Positions 1 to 11,641 are shown, counted from the stretch's first letter. The stretch is DNA of 64,000 nt from an uncultured Clostridia bacterium (GCA_947593925.1 CANQDU010000001.1:1-64000), one strand, 5' to 3'. Notes: generated by a model not told the origin, from the sequence alone. Numbers and translations are program-made.

Positions 1-320
1 ACAAGCAAAAAGTAACGCGGGGGTGTGGGCTGCAAAGCCCCACATGGGGGCGCGGGGGGCGCAACCCCCGCAAAGTGTCGGTAGAGCTCCGCTCTACTAG
101 GGGACGCGGTCTCGCCCCGCGTATGCTCGCGGGGCTTCCCCGCTAGAGGAGTGGGGCAGCGTGCCCCACATCTGCCCGTGAGGCTTTGCCTCACTCAGGG
201 ACGCGGGGGTCGCCCCCGCGAATGCTCGCGGGGCTTCCCCGCTATACGGGTGCGGGCTCTGCCCGCTCGGGTGCGGGGTTTGCCCCGTAAGGTTGTGGGC
301 TTTGCCCGCGCGATTTTCCT
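1..320. repeat. Array of short GC-rich hairpins, including a ~45-bp imperfect direct repeat (101-144 and 198-244)
   Basis: Successive inverted repeats such as ggggcagcgtgcccc, gtgaggctttgcctcac, gcgggggtcgcccccgc, gcggggtttgccccgt; gggacgcgg..ccgcg.atgctcgcggggcttccccgcta occurs twice. Confidence 0.75.
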
Positions 321-329
321 CGAAAATGC

Positions 330-358
330 TTGCCTGACCACAACATATATGTTATAAT
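330..358 (+). promoter_or_regulatory. nrdG promoter (TTGCCT-17-TATAAT) with perfect palindrome AACATATATGTT (342-353) overlapping spacer and -10
   Basis: Direct reading of motifs and 17-nt spacing. Confidence 0.65.
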
Positions 359-397
359 ACGTCTTGACACCGCTCTATATTGAGGAGGAACGCAAAT

Positions 398-1096
398 ATG
401 CTCATTAACGGACTGCAAAAGCTCACGCTTCTCGACTTTCCCGGACGCGCCGCCTGCACCGTGTTCACCGGCGGCTGCAACTTCCGCTGTCCGTTCTGCT
501 ATAACACCTCGCTTGTCCTCCGTACCGAGGACCAGCCCCAGATCCTCGAGGAAGACATATTCGCCTTCCTCGCAAAGCGCCACGGCCTGCTCGACGGCGT
601 CTGCGTGACCGGCGGCGAGCCCACCCTCCAGCCGGGGCTCGTGGACTTCCTGCTCAAAATAAAGGAGCGCGGCTTCCTTGTGAAGCTGGACACCAACGGC
701 TCCCGCCCCGAAGTGCTGAAGAAGGCTATCGAGGCAGGTGCGGTCGATCGCGTCGCGATGGACATTAAGTCCTCGCCCGAGCGGTACGGCGCGGTCTGCG
801 GCGTCCGTAACGTAGACATGGGCGCGATACGCGAGAGCGTCGATATGCTCCTCTCGGGCGCGGTGGACTACGAGTTCCGCACAACGGTCGTGCGCGAGCT
901 GCACAGCGAGCGCGACATAGAGGGCGCGGCGGAGTTCATCAAGGGCGCGAAGGAATATTACCTCCAGTGCTTCCGCAACGAGGGCGACATACTCGGCGGG
1001 AATTTCAGCGCCTACAACCGCCTCGAGCTCGAGGTCATGCTGCGCGCGGCGCGGAAGCACGTTCCCACGGCGCAGCTTCGCGGCGTGGACGACTGA
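398..1096 (+). CDS. nrdG: Anaerobic ribonucleoside-triphosphate reductase activating protein (radical SAM)
   Basis: MLINGLQKLTLLDFPGRAACTVFTGGCNFRCPFCYN: CxxxCxxC radical SAM motif; adjacent to nrdD; RBS gaggagg upstream. Confidence 0.9.
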   Translation: MLINGLQKLTLLDFPGRAACTVFTGGCNFRCPFCYNTSLVLRTEDQPQILEEDIFAFLAKRHGLLDGVCVTGGEPTLQPGLVDFLLKIKERGFLVKLDTNGSRPEVLKKAIEAGAVDRVAMDIKSSPERYGAVCGVRNVDMGAIRESVDMLLSGAVDYEFRTTVVRELHSERDIEGAAEFIKGAKEYYLQCFRNEGDILGGNFSAYNRLELEVMLRAARKHVPTAQLRGVDD

Positions 1097-1276
1097 CGTC
1101 CCCGCGCGCCCCGCGCTTCGGACGCGGAAGACGCCGGACTTTTGCGCCGTCCCGGAAAGCTTTCTCCCTCTCCCGCGAGTTTTCCGCAGATGCCGCCGTC
1201 CGGCCTGTGGAAAAAAGCAAAACACAAGATGTAGGGGTCGGCACTAAAAAATTTTTCTAAATACTGTGATTTGCTA

Positions 1277-1305
1277 TTGACATCGGGTACAGGATGTGGT
1301 AGTAT
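1277..1305 (+). promoter_or_regulatory. nrdD promoter TTGACA-17-TAGTAT
   Basis: Sequence match and spacing. Confidence 0.65.
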
Positions 1306-1387
1306 ATGTTCAACGCGGGAAACAACGGAGCGGCAGAGCCGCATACCGCCACAATAAAAATCAAGGAAGCAAAAGGAGATAGGGATC

Positions 1388-3724
1388 ATGTACAAGGTAG
1401 CTAAGCGCGACGGACGGATAGTCGATTTCGACATCAGCAAGATAGCGGCCGCCATCACCAAGGCGTTCGAGGCGACCGAGACCAACTATGACGACAGCGT
1501 CATAGACTTCCTCGCCCTCAAGAGCACGGCCGACTTCGCCGGCAAGGTCCATGACGGCATCGTCGGCATCGAGGACATTCAGGACAGCGTCGAGAGCGTC
1601 CTTTCCCGCGGCGGTTACGAGTCGGTCGCGAAGGCGTACATACTCTACCGCAAGCAGCGCGAGAAGCTCCGCGCCGTGAATGAGACCGCCCTCGACTATA
1701 AGAAGACGGTCGATAACTACCTCAAGATAAACGACTGGCGCGTCAAGGAGAACTCGACCGTCACCTACTCCGTCGGCGGCCTCATTCTCTCGAACTCTGG
1801 CGCCATCACCGCAAACTACTGGCTCTCCGAGGTCTATGACGAGGAGATAGCTAACGCCCACCGCAACGCGGACATTCACCTGCACGACCTCTCGATGCTC
1901 ACCGGCTACTGCGCCGGCTGGAGCCTCAAGCAGCTCATCCAGGAGGGTCTCGGCGGCATCCCCGGAAAGATAACCTCCTCCCCCGCAAGCCACCTCTCCA
2001 CCCTCTGCAACCAGATGGTCAACTTCCTCGGCATCATGCAGAACGAGTGGGCCGGCGCTCAGGCGTTCTCGAGCTTTGACACCTACCTCGCTCCGTTCGT
2101 GAAGGTAGACAACCTCTCCTACAAGGAAGTCAAGCAGTGCATCCAGTCCTTCGTGTACGGCGTGAACACCCCGTCCCGCTGGGGCACGCAGGCTCCGTTC
2201 TCCAACATCACCCTCGACTGGACCGTTCCGGCCGACCTCGCCGACCTGCCCTGCATAGTCGGCGGCAAGGAGATGGACTTCTGCTACAAGGACTGCAAGG
2301 CCGAGATGGACATGGTCAACAAGGCGTTCATCGAGATAATGATCGAGGGCGACGCGAACGGCCGCGGCTTCCAGTATCCGATACCCACCTACTCCATCAC
2401 CCGCGACTTCGACTGGTCGGAGACCGAGAACAACAAGCTCCTCTTCGAGATGACCGCGAAGTACGGCACCCCCTACTTCTCTAACTACATCAACAGCGAC
2501 ATGGAGCCGTCGGACGTCCGCTCGATGTGCTGCCGTCTCCGCCTCGACCTCCGCGAGCTCCGCAAGAAGAGCGGCGGCTTCTTCGGCTCGGGCGAGAGCA
2601 CCGGTTCGGTCGGCGTCGTGACGATAAACATGCCGCGCATCGCCTACCTCTCCAAGAATAAGGAAGAGTTCTATGAGCGCCTCGACCACATGATGGACCT
2701 CTCCGCGCGTTCGCTCTCGATAAAGCGCAAGGTCATCACCACCCTCATGGACAACGGCCTCTACCCCTACACCAAGCACTACCTCGGCACCTTCAACAAC
2801 CACTTCTCGACGATCGGTCTCGTCGGTATGAACGAAGCCTGCCTCAACGCCTGCTGGCTGCGTGAAGACCTCACCCATGAGGACGCGCAGGAGTTCACGA
2901 AGGAAGTCCTCAACCACATGCGCGAGCGCCTCAGCGACTATCAGGAGCAGTACGGCGACCTCTACAACCTCGAGGCCACCCCGGCCGAGTCCACCGCCTA
3001 CCGCCTCGCCAAGCACGACGTCGAGCGCTATCCCGACATCATCACCGCGGGCGACATGAGCGGCGCTCCGTACTACACCAACAGCTCGCACCTGCCGGTC
3101 GGCTTCACCGATGACATCTTCTCCGCGCTCGACATTCAGGACGAGCTCCAGACCCTCTACACCTCCGGCACCGTCTTCCACGCCTTCCTCGGCGAGAAGC
3201 TGCCCGACTGGAAGGCCGCCGCGAACCTCGTCCGCAAGATAGCCGAGAACTACAAGCTCCCCTACTACACCATGTCCCCGACCTACTCGATATGCAAGGA
3301 GCACGGCTACCTCACCGGCGAGCAGTTCACTTGCCCGCATTGCGGAAAGCCCGCCGAGGTTTACAGCCGCATCACCGGCTACTACCGCCCGGTCCAGAAC
3401 TGGAACGACGGCAAGACCCAGGAGTACAAGGAGCGCAAGACCTACCGCATCGGTACCGCCTACGACAAGGCGAAGAGCGAGCCCACCGCTTACCTCTTCA
3501 CCACTGCCACCTGCCCGAACTGCCCGACAGCGCGCGAGCTGCTTGCGGACGCCGGCTTCAAGTACGAGGAAAAGCTCGCCGAGAAGAACGCCGACCTCTG
3601 CCGCAAGTACGGCATCATGCAGGCTCCGACGCTCGTCATTGACAGCGGCGACGGCGTCACGAAGTACAAGGGCGTGGGCGAGATAAAGAAGTTCCTCGAG
3701 AACACCACGGCTGTCGCGGGCTAA
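1388..3724 (+). CDS. nrdD: Anaerobic ribonucleoside-triphosphate reductase with C-terminal glutaredoxin/thioredoxin-like extension
   Basis: ATP-cone-like N-terminus, zinc CPHCG, RITGYYRPVQNWNDGK glycyl radical region, then TTATCPNCPTARELLADAGFKYEE. Confidence 0.95.
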   Translation: MYKVAKRDGRIVDFDISKIAAAITKAFEATETNYDDSVIDFLALKSTADFAGKVHDGIVGIEDIQDSVESVLSRGGYESVAKAYILYRKQREKLRAVNETALDYKKTVDNYLKINDWRVKENSTVTYSVGGLILSNSGAITANYWLSEVYDEEIANAHRNADIHLHDLSMLTGYCAGWSLKQLIQEGLGGIPGKITSSPASHLSTLCNQMVNFLGIMQNEWAGAQAFSSFDTYLAPFVKVDNLSYKEVKQCIQSFVYGVNTPSRWGTQAPFSNITLDWTVPADLADLPCIVGGKEMDFCYKDCKAEMDMVNKAFIEIMIEGDANGRGFQYPIPTYSITRDFDWSETENNKLLFEMTAKYGTPYFSNYINSDMEPSDVRSMCCRLRLDLRELRKKSGGFFGSGESTGSVGVVTINMPRIAYLSKNKEEFYERLDHMMDLSARSLSIKRKVITTLMDNGLYPYTKHYLGTFNNHFSTIGLVGMNEACLNACWLREDLTHEDAQEFTKEVLNHMRERLSDYQEQYGDLYNLEATPAESTAYRLAKHDVERYPDIITAGDMSGAPYYTNSSHLPVGFTDDIFSALDIQDELQTLYTSGTVFHAFLGEKLPDWKAAANLVRKIAENYKLPYYTMSPTYSICKEHGYLTGEQFTCPHCGKPAEVYSRITGYYRPVQNWNDGKTQEYKERKTYRIGTAYDKAKSEPTAYLFTTATCPNCPTARELLADAGFKYEEKLAEKNADLCRKYGIMQAPTLVIDSGDGVTKYKGVGEIKKFLENTTAVAG

Positions 3725-3756
3725 GCCCGAGTCGCCACGGTAAAGCACAGCATGAC

Positions 3757-3793
3757 AAACCACCGGCTCGAAATTCGAGCCGGTGGTTTTTTA
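3757..3793 (+). terminator. Intrinsic terminator after nrdD
   Basis: aaaccaccggctcgaa/attcgagccggtggtttttt. Confidence 0.8.
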
Positions 3794-3807
3794 CTCCTTT
3801 GCGAAGC

Positions 3808-4794
3808 TCATTCGGTAGGCGTCCACTTTGCGAAATCGAAGGGTATCGTGAGGACGTACCGCTCGCCCGAGCCGTCCGCCTCGGTAACAAACGTAAGGTG
3901 CAATCGGTACTCCTTCTCTTTATCCAAGACAGTAACGGTTGTCGCCCCCACAAAGAGCTCGGCGTCCGAACGGTATCCCTCGAAATAGCGGTCCGGGCTG
4001 TCCGGGTCCATGCCGCACCCTGCCTGCTCGGTCACGTCGAGCCACTCGCCGTCTTCGTGCACCTCCAGCGTCGTCGCGGCGCGGTCGAGCCACAGCCGCT
4101 CGCCGCGGTTTGCTCTTATCCCGAGCCCGAAGTAGTATTTCGGGGCGTCGCCCCTTATCGCAAAGTGAGCAAGGTCGAACGGCTTACTCGTCTGGGGAAC
4201 GGTGTACTCGAACGTCACGGCATAGAGCTCCTCCCCCGTGGCATAATCGAAGTACTCCGTACTCAGGCACTCACGGAAGTTCACCGTGATACGGTAGCGC
4301 CCCGGCTCGTCTGTCGGCACGTAAATGCAGGTCCAACCGCTCCTGCCCTCGTATCCTACCCAAAACGGCGCTCTGCCGCCCTCCTGAGTGTACCCATTAT
4401 AGTCGTAGAGCAGTCCGACGTTCTTCCACTCCGAACCCTCGCGGCGCTCTACCGTACCCATTTTATCTTCGCCGTACGGCATTACCTCGCTGCCGTCCAC
4501 ATACCGGCAGTCGGTAAAGGCGACGTCCGTGTCTCCGCATTCGTACCACAGCGTCATTCCGTCCCGAGAGTTACGCCCCACGTTTGACAAGGCAAACACG
4601 TTGAGCTTGTCCGTGTCGCCGGTGCATATCACCGGCGTCTTTGGGTAGCACTCGCCCTGCTTTATCGTGTACTTCTCCGCCACGAGCCCGAAATCCGGGT
4701 TCAGGTCGCGCGCTCGGAGGACTAGCACCTCCGCCACGGCAAGCGAGGCGAATATGGCTATCACAAGTATGATCGCGACTATTTTCTTCTTCAT
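3808..4794 (-). CDS. Putative exported protein (signal-anchor N-terminus), paralog of the next ORF
   Basis: MKKKIVAIILVIAIFASLAVAEVLVLRARD N-terminus; 328 aa; RBS aggaggg. Confidence 0.75.
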   Translation of the reverse strand: MKKKIVAIILVIAIFASLAVAEVLVLRARDLNPDFGLVAEKYTIKQGECYPKTPVICTGDTDKLNVFALSNVGRNSRDGMTLWYECGDTDVAFTDCRYVDGSEVMPYGEDKMGTVERREGSEWKNVGLLYDYNGYTQEGGRAPFWVGYEGRSGWTCIYVPTDEPGRYRITVNFRECLSTEYFDYATGEELYAVTFEYTVPQTSKPFDLAHFAIRGDAPKYYFGLGIRANRGERLWLDRAATTLEVHEDGEWLDVTEQAGCGMDPDSPDRYFEGYRSDAELFVGATTVTVLDKEKEYRLHLTFVTEADGSGERYVLTIPFDFAKWTPTE

Positions 4795-4823
4795 TGAAAA
4801 TCCCTCCTTTGGAAACTTCTCCG

Positions 4824-5807
4824 CTATATTTTCGGGTCCGCCGGGTCCTGCCCGAACGTGACCGTCACATCGAAAGTGTCACCGTTCGAGCGTGAGAAGG
4901 TAAGTTCGACATCAGCTTGCGGGCTTTGATGTATATTTAAGAAAGGGGAACTGAAGAACCAAAATACAGTGGCAGAAGGCATACTGCCGAAAAGCTCATG
5001 AACAAAAACTTGATATTGCGGATTGCTGCATCTTGCGTCTACAATCTCTATTTCTTCGTCACCACGGAAAATAAGGAGGGAGGTCAATAAACTACCATCG
5101 TCCGTGTAGGTTGTCCAACCACCAAGCAGTTCGACATCGGCACGCTGAGGCTCTATCGTTACCATGAAGCTCACTTCTTCATACCGGTTGCCGATTTGAT
5201 TATATGGCAAATTTTCCGGAAAGTACTCGAAAAAGTACAACTTCATTCTGTACACACCCGTCTCAGAGAACGGAATGGCTACTGCAACACGACAACTTTC
5301 TCCGGATGGCTTTATGTCGGCTCCTTGAATTTGTGTTTCGGCAGATACTAAAAAGAGCATTAAAGTGTCTACAGTAATATCACGTTCTTCAATCGTATTA
5401 CCATTTATATCTAGCCGTTCGCATACTCCGCGCGGCCATGAACGATAAATTTCTCCTGTATCATTACGAGCTTTATAACCTCCGTACAGGTATTCTTGTT
5501 CGTTGCTCTTTGAGCGTACATTCAGCACCAGACTGTAGTCTTCCTCGTTATAGTGGAGTCCTGCAAAATCGATGTCGAACAACTCAGCCCCCTTCGTGAG
5601 CGTGACGGGCTCGGCACGGCCGTACCCGCTGTTCCCGTCGAACCGTATGCCGCCCGACACGTCTATGCCCGAAATGACTATCCGCCCGTCCTCATCGACG
5701 TGCGTCATCTCCGCGTTCCCGCGCGCTCGGAGGACGAGCATCTCCGCCGCGGCAAGCGAGGCGAACACGGCTATGACGAGTACCACCGCGACTATTTTCT
5801 TCTTCAT
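4824..5807 (-). CDS. Putative exported protein, paralogous N-terminus
   Basis: MKKKIVAVVLVIAVFASLAAAEMLVLRARG; start chosen at internal ATG with upstream ggaggtatttgcg. Confidence 0.75.
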   Translation of the reverse strand: MKKKIVAVVLVIAVFASLAAAEMLVLRARGNAEMTHVDEDGRIVISGIDVSGGIRFDGNSGYGRAEPVTLTKGAELFDIDFAGLHYNEEDYSLVLNVRSKSNEQEYLYGGYKARNDTGEIYRSWPRGVCERLDINGNTIEERDITVDTLMLFLVSAETQIQGADIKPSGESCRVAVAIPFSETGVYRMKLYFFEYFPENLPYNQIGNRYEEVSFMVTIEPQRADVELLGGWTTYTDDGSLLTSLLIFRGDEEIEIVDARCSNPQYQVFVHELFGSMPSATVFWFFSSPFLNIHQSPQADVELTFSRSNGDTFDVTVTFGQDPADPKI

Positions 5808-6114
5808 CGCAAATACCTCCTCCCGTGATTTTCCGATCTCACCTCTATATGTCCGCACGTCACGATTTGGGGACAGCTTTTTTGAAGAATTTCAAAATTT
5901 TTTCGTTGCCGCCGGAAAGGCAGGACGCAAAAGAGCGCCGAACCCAAAGGGTTCGGCATTTCCTTTCATTGCCGAGCGCATCTGTAAAGAAAGCAGAAAA
6001 ACGTGCGATTTACAAGTTGATTATTTCCGAGCGACCAATTATAATGTTTATATGAGCTTGTTTTTCGCAAAATTTACAAGCGTTGTTATAGAAACCCGAA
6101 AGGAGAGTATATTT

Positions 6115-7161
6115 ATGGCAGAAACAACTTCTTCCAACAAGGAAATTGCCAAAGAACTTGCATTTGAAAATGTTATTACCACAGCGATCCAAATACCCGG
6201 CGTAAAAGTGCGTCGGGATAAATTCCTGGCGGAAATGTTTGCAGAGGATGCCGTCAACCTCCAAGACATAATTGATCTGGGACCTATACAAGCCAATGTA
6301 TCACGGGAAAAATTACAGTTATTATCCTCAAAGCTGATCTTCAAGAGAACGAGTGAATCCTCTATTGCGTCATTTGTTGCGGGCATACCGGGCGGCTTGG
6401 CCATGGCCGCAACGATCCCCGCCGATCTTCTGCAATTCTTTGGTATGGCTTTGCGCCTAGCCCAGGAGATCTCCTATCTTTACGGCGCGGAAGATCTATG
6501 GAATAACAGTGAGGTCGATAGCGAAAAAATCAAAAATCAGCTGCTCCTATACTGCGGTGTCATGTTTGGAGTATCCGGCGCCGTTTCCGGCGTCCGTGTC
6601 CTGACGGTCCAACTTGCAAAAACAGCTCTGAAAAAGCTGCCGCAAAAGGCGCTTACGAAAACCTTCTGGTATCCGATCATAAAACAGATAGGAAAAGCAT
6701 TGAGTATACGCGTTACAAAGACCACTCTCGCACAAGGGGTTTCCAAAGCTATTCCTATTATCGGCGGAGTGATTTCCGGAACGCTTAACTTTGCGTCTAT
6801 GATGCCTATGGCCAACAGGTTGCAGCAAACGCTGGACAAAGCAAATTTTGAGTACACCGATGAGGAATTTGAAGCGGATATAGAAATTATCGACGGAGCT
6901 GATGAAAGCGAAAGCGGTGACGGCAAACCCGTTTCAATGAAAGACAAGATCTCCTCCGGGCTGAAAAAATCAACCAGTGAAATTGCCGGTTGGCTTTCAA
7001 AGAAAAAGCAGGCATTTGACGAAAAGCGAGCTATAAAGTCCGTGGATAAGGACGAAATATTTGATACCATCAAAAAGATCAAAGAATTGCTCGATGCCGG
7101 CATCATCACGCAGGAAGAATTTGATGACAAAAAAGCCGAACTTTTATCCAAAATCCAGTAA
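6115..7161 (+). CDS. EcsC-like protein with C-terminal SHOCT-like domain
   Basis: AGIPGGLAMAATIPADLLQFFGMALRLAQEISYLYG core; C-terminal EIFDTIKKIKELLDAGIITQEEFDDKKAELLSKIQ; RBS aaaggagag; AT-richer than neighbours. Confidence 0.7.
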   Translation: MAETTSSNKEIAKELAFENVITTAIQIPGVKVRRDKFLAEMFAEDAVNLQDIIDLGPIQANVSREKLQLLSSKLIFKRTSESSIASFVAGIPGGLAMAATIPADLLQFFGMALRLAQEISYLYGAEDLWNNSEVDSEKIKNQLLLYCGVMFGVSGAVSGVRVLTVQLAKTALKKLPQKALTKTFWYPIIKQIGKALSIRVTKTTLAQGVSKAIPIIGGVISGTLNFASMMPMANRLQQTLDKANFEYTDEEFEADIEIIDGADESESGDGKPVSMKDKISSGLKKSTSEIAGWLSKKKQAFDEKRAIKSVDKDEIFDTIKKIKELLDAGIITQEEFDDKKAELLSKIQ

Positions 7162-7190
7162 AGAGACGTTTCACGTATTTGTACATACCC

Positions 7191-7229
7191 AAAATCCCTC
7201 TGCTGATTTCTCAGCAGAGGGATTTTTTA
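7191..7229 (+). terminator. Intrinsic terminator
   Basis: aaaatccctctgctgatttctcagcagagggatttttt. Confidence 0.85.
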
Positions 7230-7248
7230 CACGGTTCTTCGCGGAGTT

Positions 7249-9873
<2,625 letters not shown>

Positions 9874-10100
9874 GTGCTTTCCTCCCAAATTTTCTTCATT
9901 GCCGCGCAGCGCGGAGGCCGGGGAGGCTCCCGCAAATCGCGTATTTTAAATAGGTATAGCGCTGTTATGCAAATATTATATCATAAAGCGGCAAAAAGAA
10001 AAGGGGAAATTTCACATTTTTAGCAAAAATATTTGAAAACGGTTTCCATGCAGGGCAGTGGTAGGGACAGTGAAGAAGTAAGAATGAAAAGTGAAGAGTG

Positions 10101-10325
10101 CAAAGCCTCGCAGAGTTCGCCGCCAAAGGCGGCGAATAATTCTAATAAGTTAAGTAAATTTCGGCGGCGTGTACGGCGAAATTTACTCCTTACGCGGAGC
10201 GTGCGTCGAAGACGGCAAAGCCGTCGAGGTGCGTAGCGGAGCGCTCGCCGTCGGCAGCGCGCAGCGCTGTCCGGCGGCTTCGCGGCAAATTGGTAAGCGA
10301 GCGAAGCGAGCGCGATTTGCCGCAA
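10101..10325 (+). repeat. Dispersed hairpin-array repeat, copy 1
   Basis: cctcgcagagttcgccgcc..ggcggcgaa; gtaaatttcggcggcgtgtacggcgaaatttac (10154-10186); shared with 46.7, 53.8 and 63.9 kb. Confidence 0.85.
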
Positions 10326-10370
10326 AAAGGAAATAGCCCGAAGTCGCAAGGACTTCGGGCTATTTCCTTT
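10326..10370 (-). terminator. Long perfect hairpin just 3' of tRNA-Ser (20-bp stem, 5-nt loop)
   Basis: aaaggaaatagcccgaagtc gcaag gacttcgggctatttccttt. Confidence 0.7.
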
Positions 10371-10460
10371 GGCGGAGAAGGAGGGATTTGAACCCTCGCG
10401 GCAGTTTCCCACCCTACGCCCTTAGCAGGGGCGCCTCTTCGGCCTCTTGAGTACTTCTCC
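10370..10460 (-). tRNA. tRNA-Ser (anticodon GCU), CCA encoded
   Basis: Reverse complement GGAGAAGTACTCAAGAGGCCGAAGAGGCGCCCCTGCTAAGGGCGTAGGGTGGGAAACTGCCGCGAGGGTTCAAATCCCTCCTTCTCCGCCA folds with long variable arm. Confidence 0.95.
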
Positions 10461-10480
10461 ACAGCCGAAACACAGATAGT

Positions 10481-10509
10481 ATTGTAATCCATAGCCGGGA
10501 AATTGTCAA
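10481..10509 (-). promoter_or_regulatory. tRNA-Ser promoter TTGACA-17-TACAAT
   Basis: Minus-strand ttgacaatttcccggctatggattacaat. Confidence 0.75.
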
Positions 10510-10709
10510 GGGGTGAAAGCGAAAAAGTTCTCGCCGCTCCGCCGGACGTCTGCGCGCCTCTGCGCCTCTCCGCCGCGGAGGCGTCCCCCGCGCTCTTTGA
10601 CGCGAGAAGCGGGACGGAGCCCGTCCCGCTTCCCTTCTCCCCCTACGCAGGCCCGAGCCGCGCAAAGACTAAGCCCGACAACTCGGACAACCCGGCACGA
10701 GCGGCACGC

Positions 10710-11027
10710 CTACGCAAGCCCGAGCCGCGCGAGGACGAAGCCGACTATCGCCGCCGCGACGGCGGTGATGACCTTGTCCGCCACCGTCTCCCAGCGCCTC
10801 GCCGGCCGCGACTCTATAGCGGTGACCTTTCCGTCGAGCTTAGTCATCGAGTCGGCCATGTCGCTCTGCTTTGTCGCCATCCGCTCGACCGATATGGCGA
10901 GCCGGTTGATGGTCTCGGTGAGCTCCTCGAGCTTGTCGAGCCGCCTCGCGTTGCCGCGCGAGCGCGACTCTATCTCGGTGATGCGCCTTTCGAGATTCGG
11001 ATCCAACCCGGTCTCCCCTCCGCTCAC
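10710..11027 (-). CDS. XhlA/holin-like small membrane protein of phage module
   Basis: Coiled-coil region followed by C-terminal TM (VADKVITAVAAAIVGFVLARLGLA). Confidence 0.6.
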   Translation of the reverse strand: MSGGETGLDPNLERRITEIESRSRGNARRLDKLEELTETINRLAISVERMATKQSDMADSMTKLDGKVTAIESRPARRWETVADKVITAVAAAIVGFVLARLGLA

Positions 11028-11641
11028 TTGCCGCTTCCGAGCTTTGTGAGCCCGTCGAGGTAGCGCTGATACCCGTCAAGGTACTGCTTATAGTCGTCAA
11101 GATAGCGGTCGTACGCCTGCCGCTCCAGCTCCGGCACCCTGTCCGCGAGCTGTGAAGCGTAGTAGTTTCCCGCCTGCGACGCGGCGGACACCGCGTAGGA
11201 GGACGGTATTCCGCCGCTCGCCGCGCTCGCTATGCCGAGAGCGTCCTCGGCGGCGCGGCGTCCCTCGCGTATATACTGCTTGCGGAAGCTCCCGTAGACC
11301 GGGTCGCTTGTCGCGTCATAGCTGAAGCCGGACGGCGCCGCCGGCGCGGCGACGAACGACCCGGCGCTCCCGCCGGCAAGTCCCGCCGCGCCGAACGGAT
11401 TGTACTCGCTGCCGTCCGCGCCTCCGCTGTAGCTTCCGTTCCACGCGCGCAGACGCTCCGCGCCGAGATGCGCGAGCGTCCGCGCCTCGTCCGTCGCGGC
11501 GGAGTTGTAGTCCTGCTTGTAGCGGAGCAGCCCCATCCCGACGTCCGCGTTCTGCTGTGCGAGCCGCAGGTCGGCCTCCGAAAAGCTGTCATAGAGGCCG
11601 GCTCCGCGTGCGGCCTTCAGAAAATCCTCATATGTGTACAT
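11024..11641 (-). CDS. Phage module protein, unknown function
   Basis: Overlaps flanking gene by 4 nt in collinear phage operon. Confidence 0.6.
   Translation of the reverse strand: MYTYEDFLKAARGAGLYDSFSEADLRLAQQNADVGMGLLRYKQDYNSAATDEARTLAHLGAERLRAWNGSYSGGADGSEYNPFGAAGLAGGSAGSFVAAPAAPSGFSYDATSDPVYGSFRKQYIREGRRAAEDALGIASAASGGIPSSYAVSAASQAGNYYASQLADRVPELERQAYDRYLDDYKQYLDGYQRYLDGLTKLGSGK

Noticed and set aside
342-353. LexA box at AACATATATGTT
   Set aside because: Half-sites are separated by 6 nt rather than the 4 of GAACN4GTTC.
1361-3763. 800-aa minus ORF opposite nrdD
   Set aside because: Antisense shadow of a high-GC3 gene; low-complexity Val/Leu/Arg/Glu composition and no RBS.
5572-6114. 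N-terminal extension of the EcsC-like ORF
   Set aside because: Overlaps antisense to the exported paralog and an AT-rich promoter region; internal ATG at 6115 has a good RBS.
10370-10460. tRNA-Ser as phage attachment site
   Set aside because: Phage module lies on the tRNA 5' side, the 3' end faces away, and no duplicated tRNA 3' fragment was seen at 26 kb.
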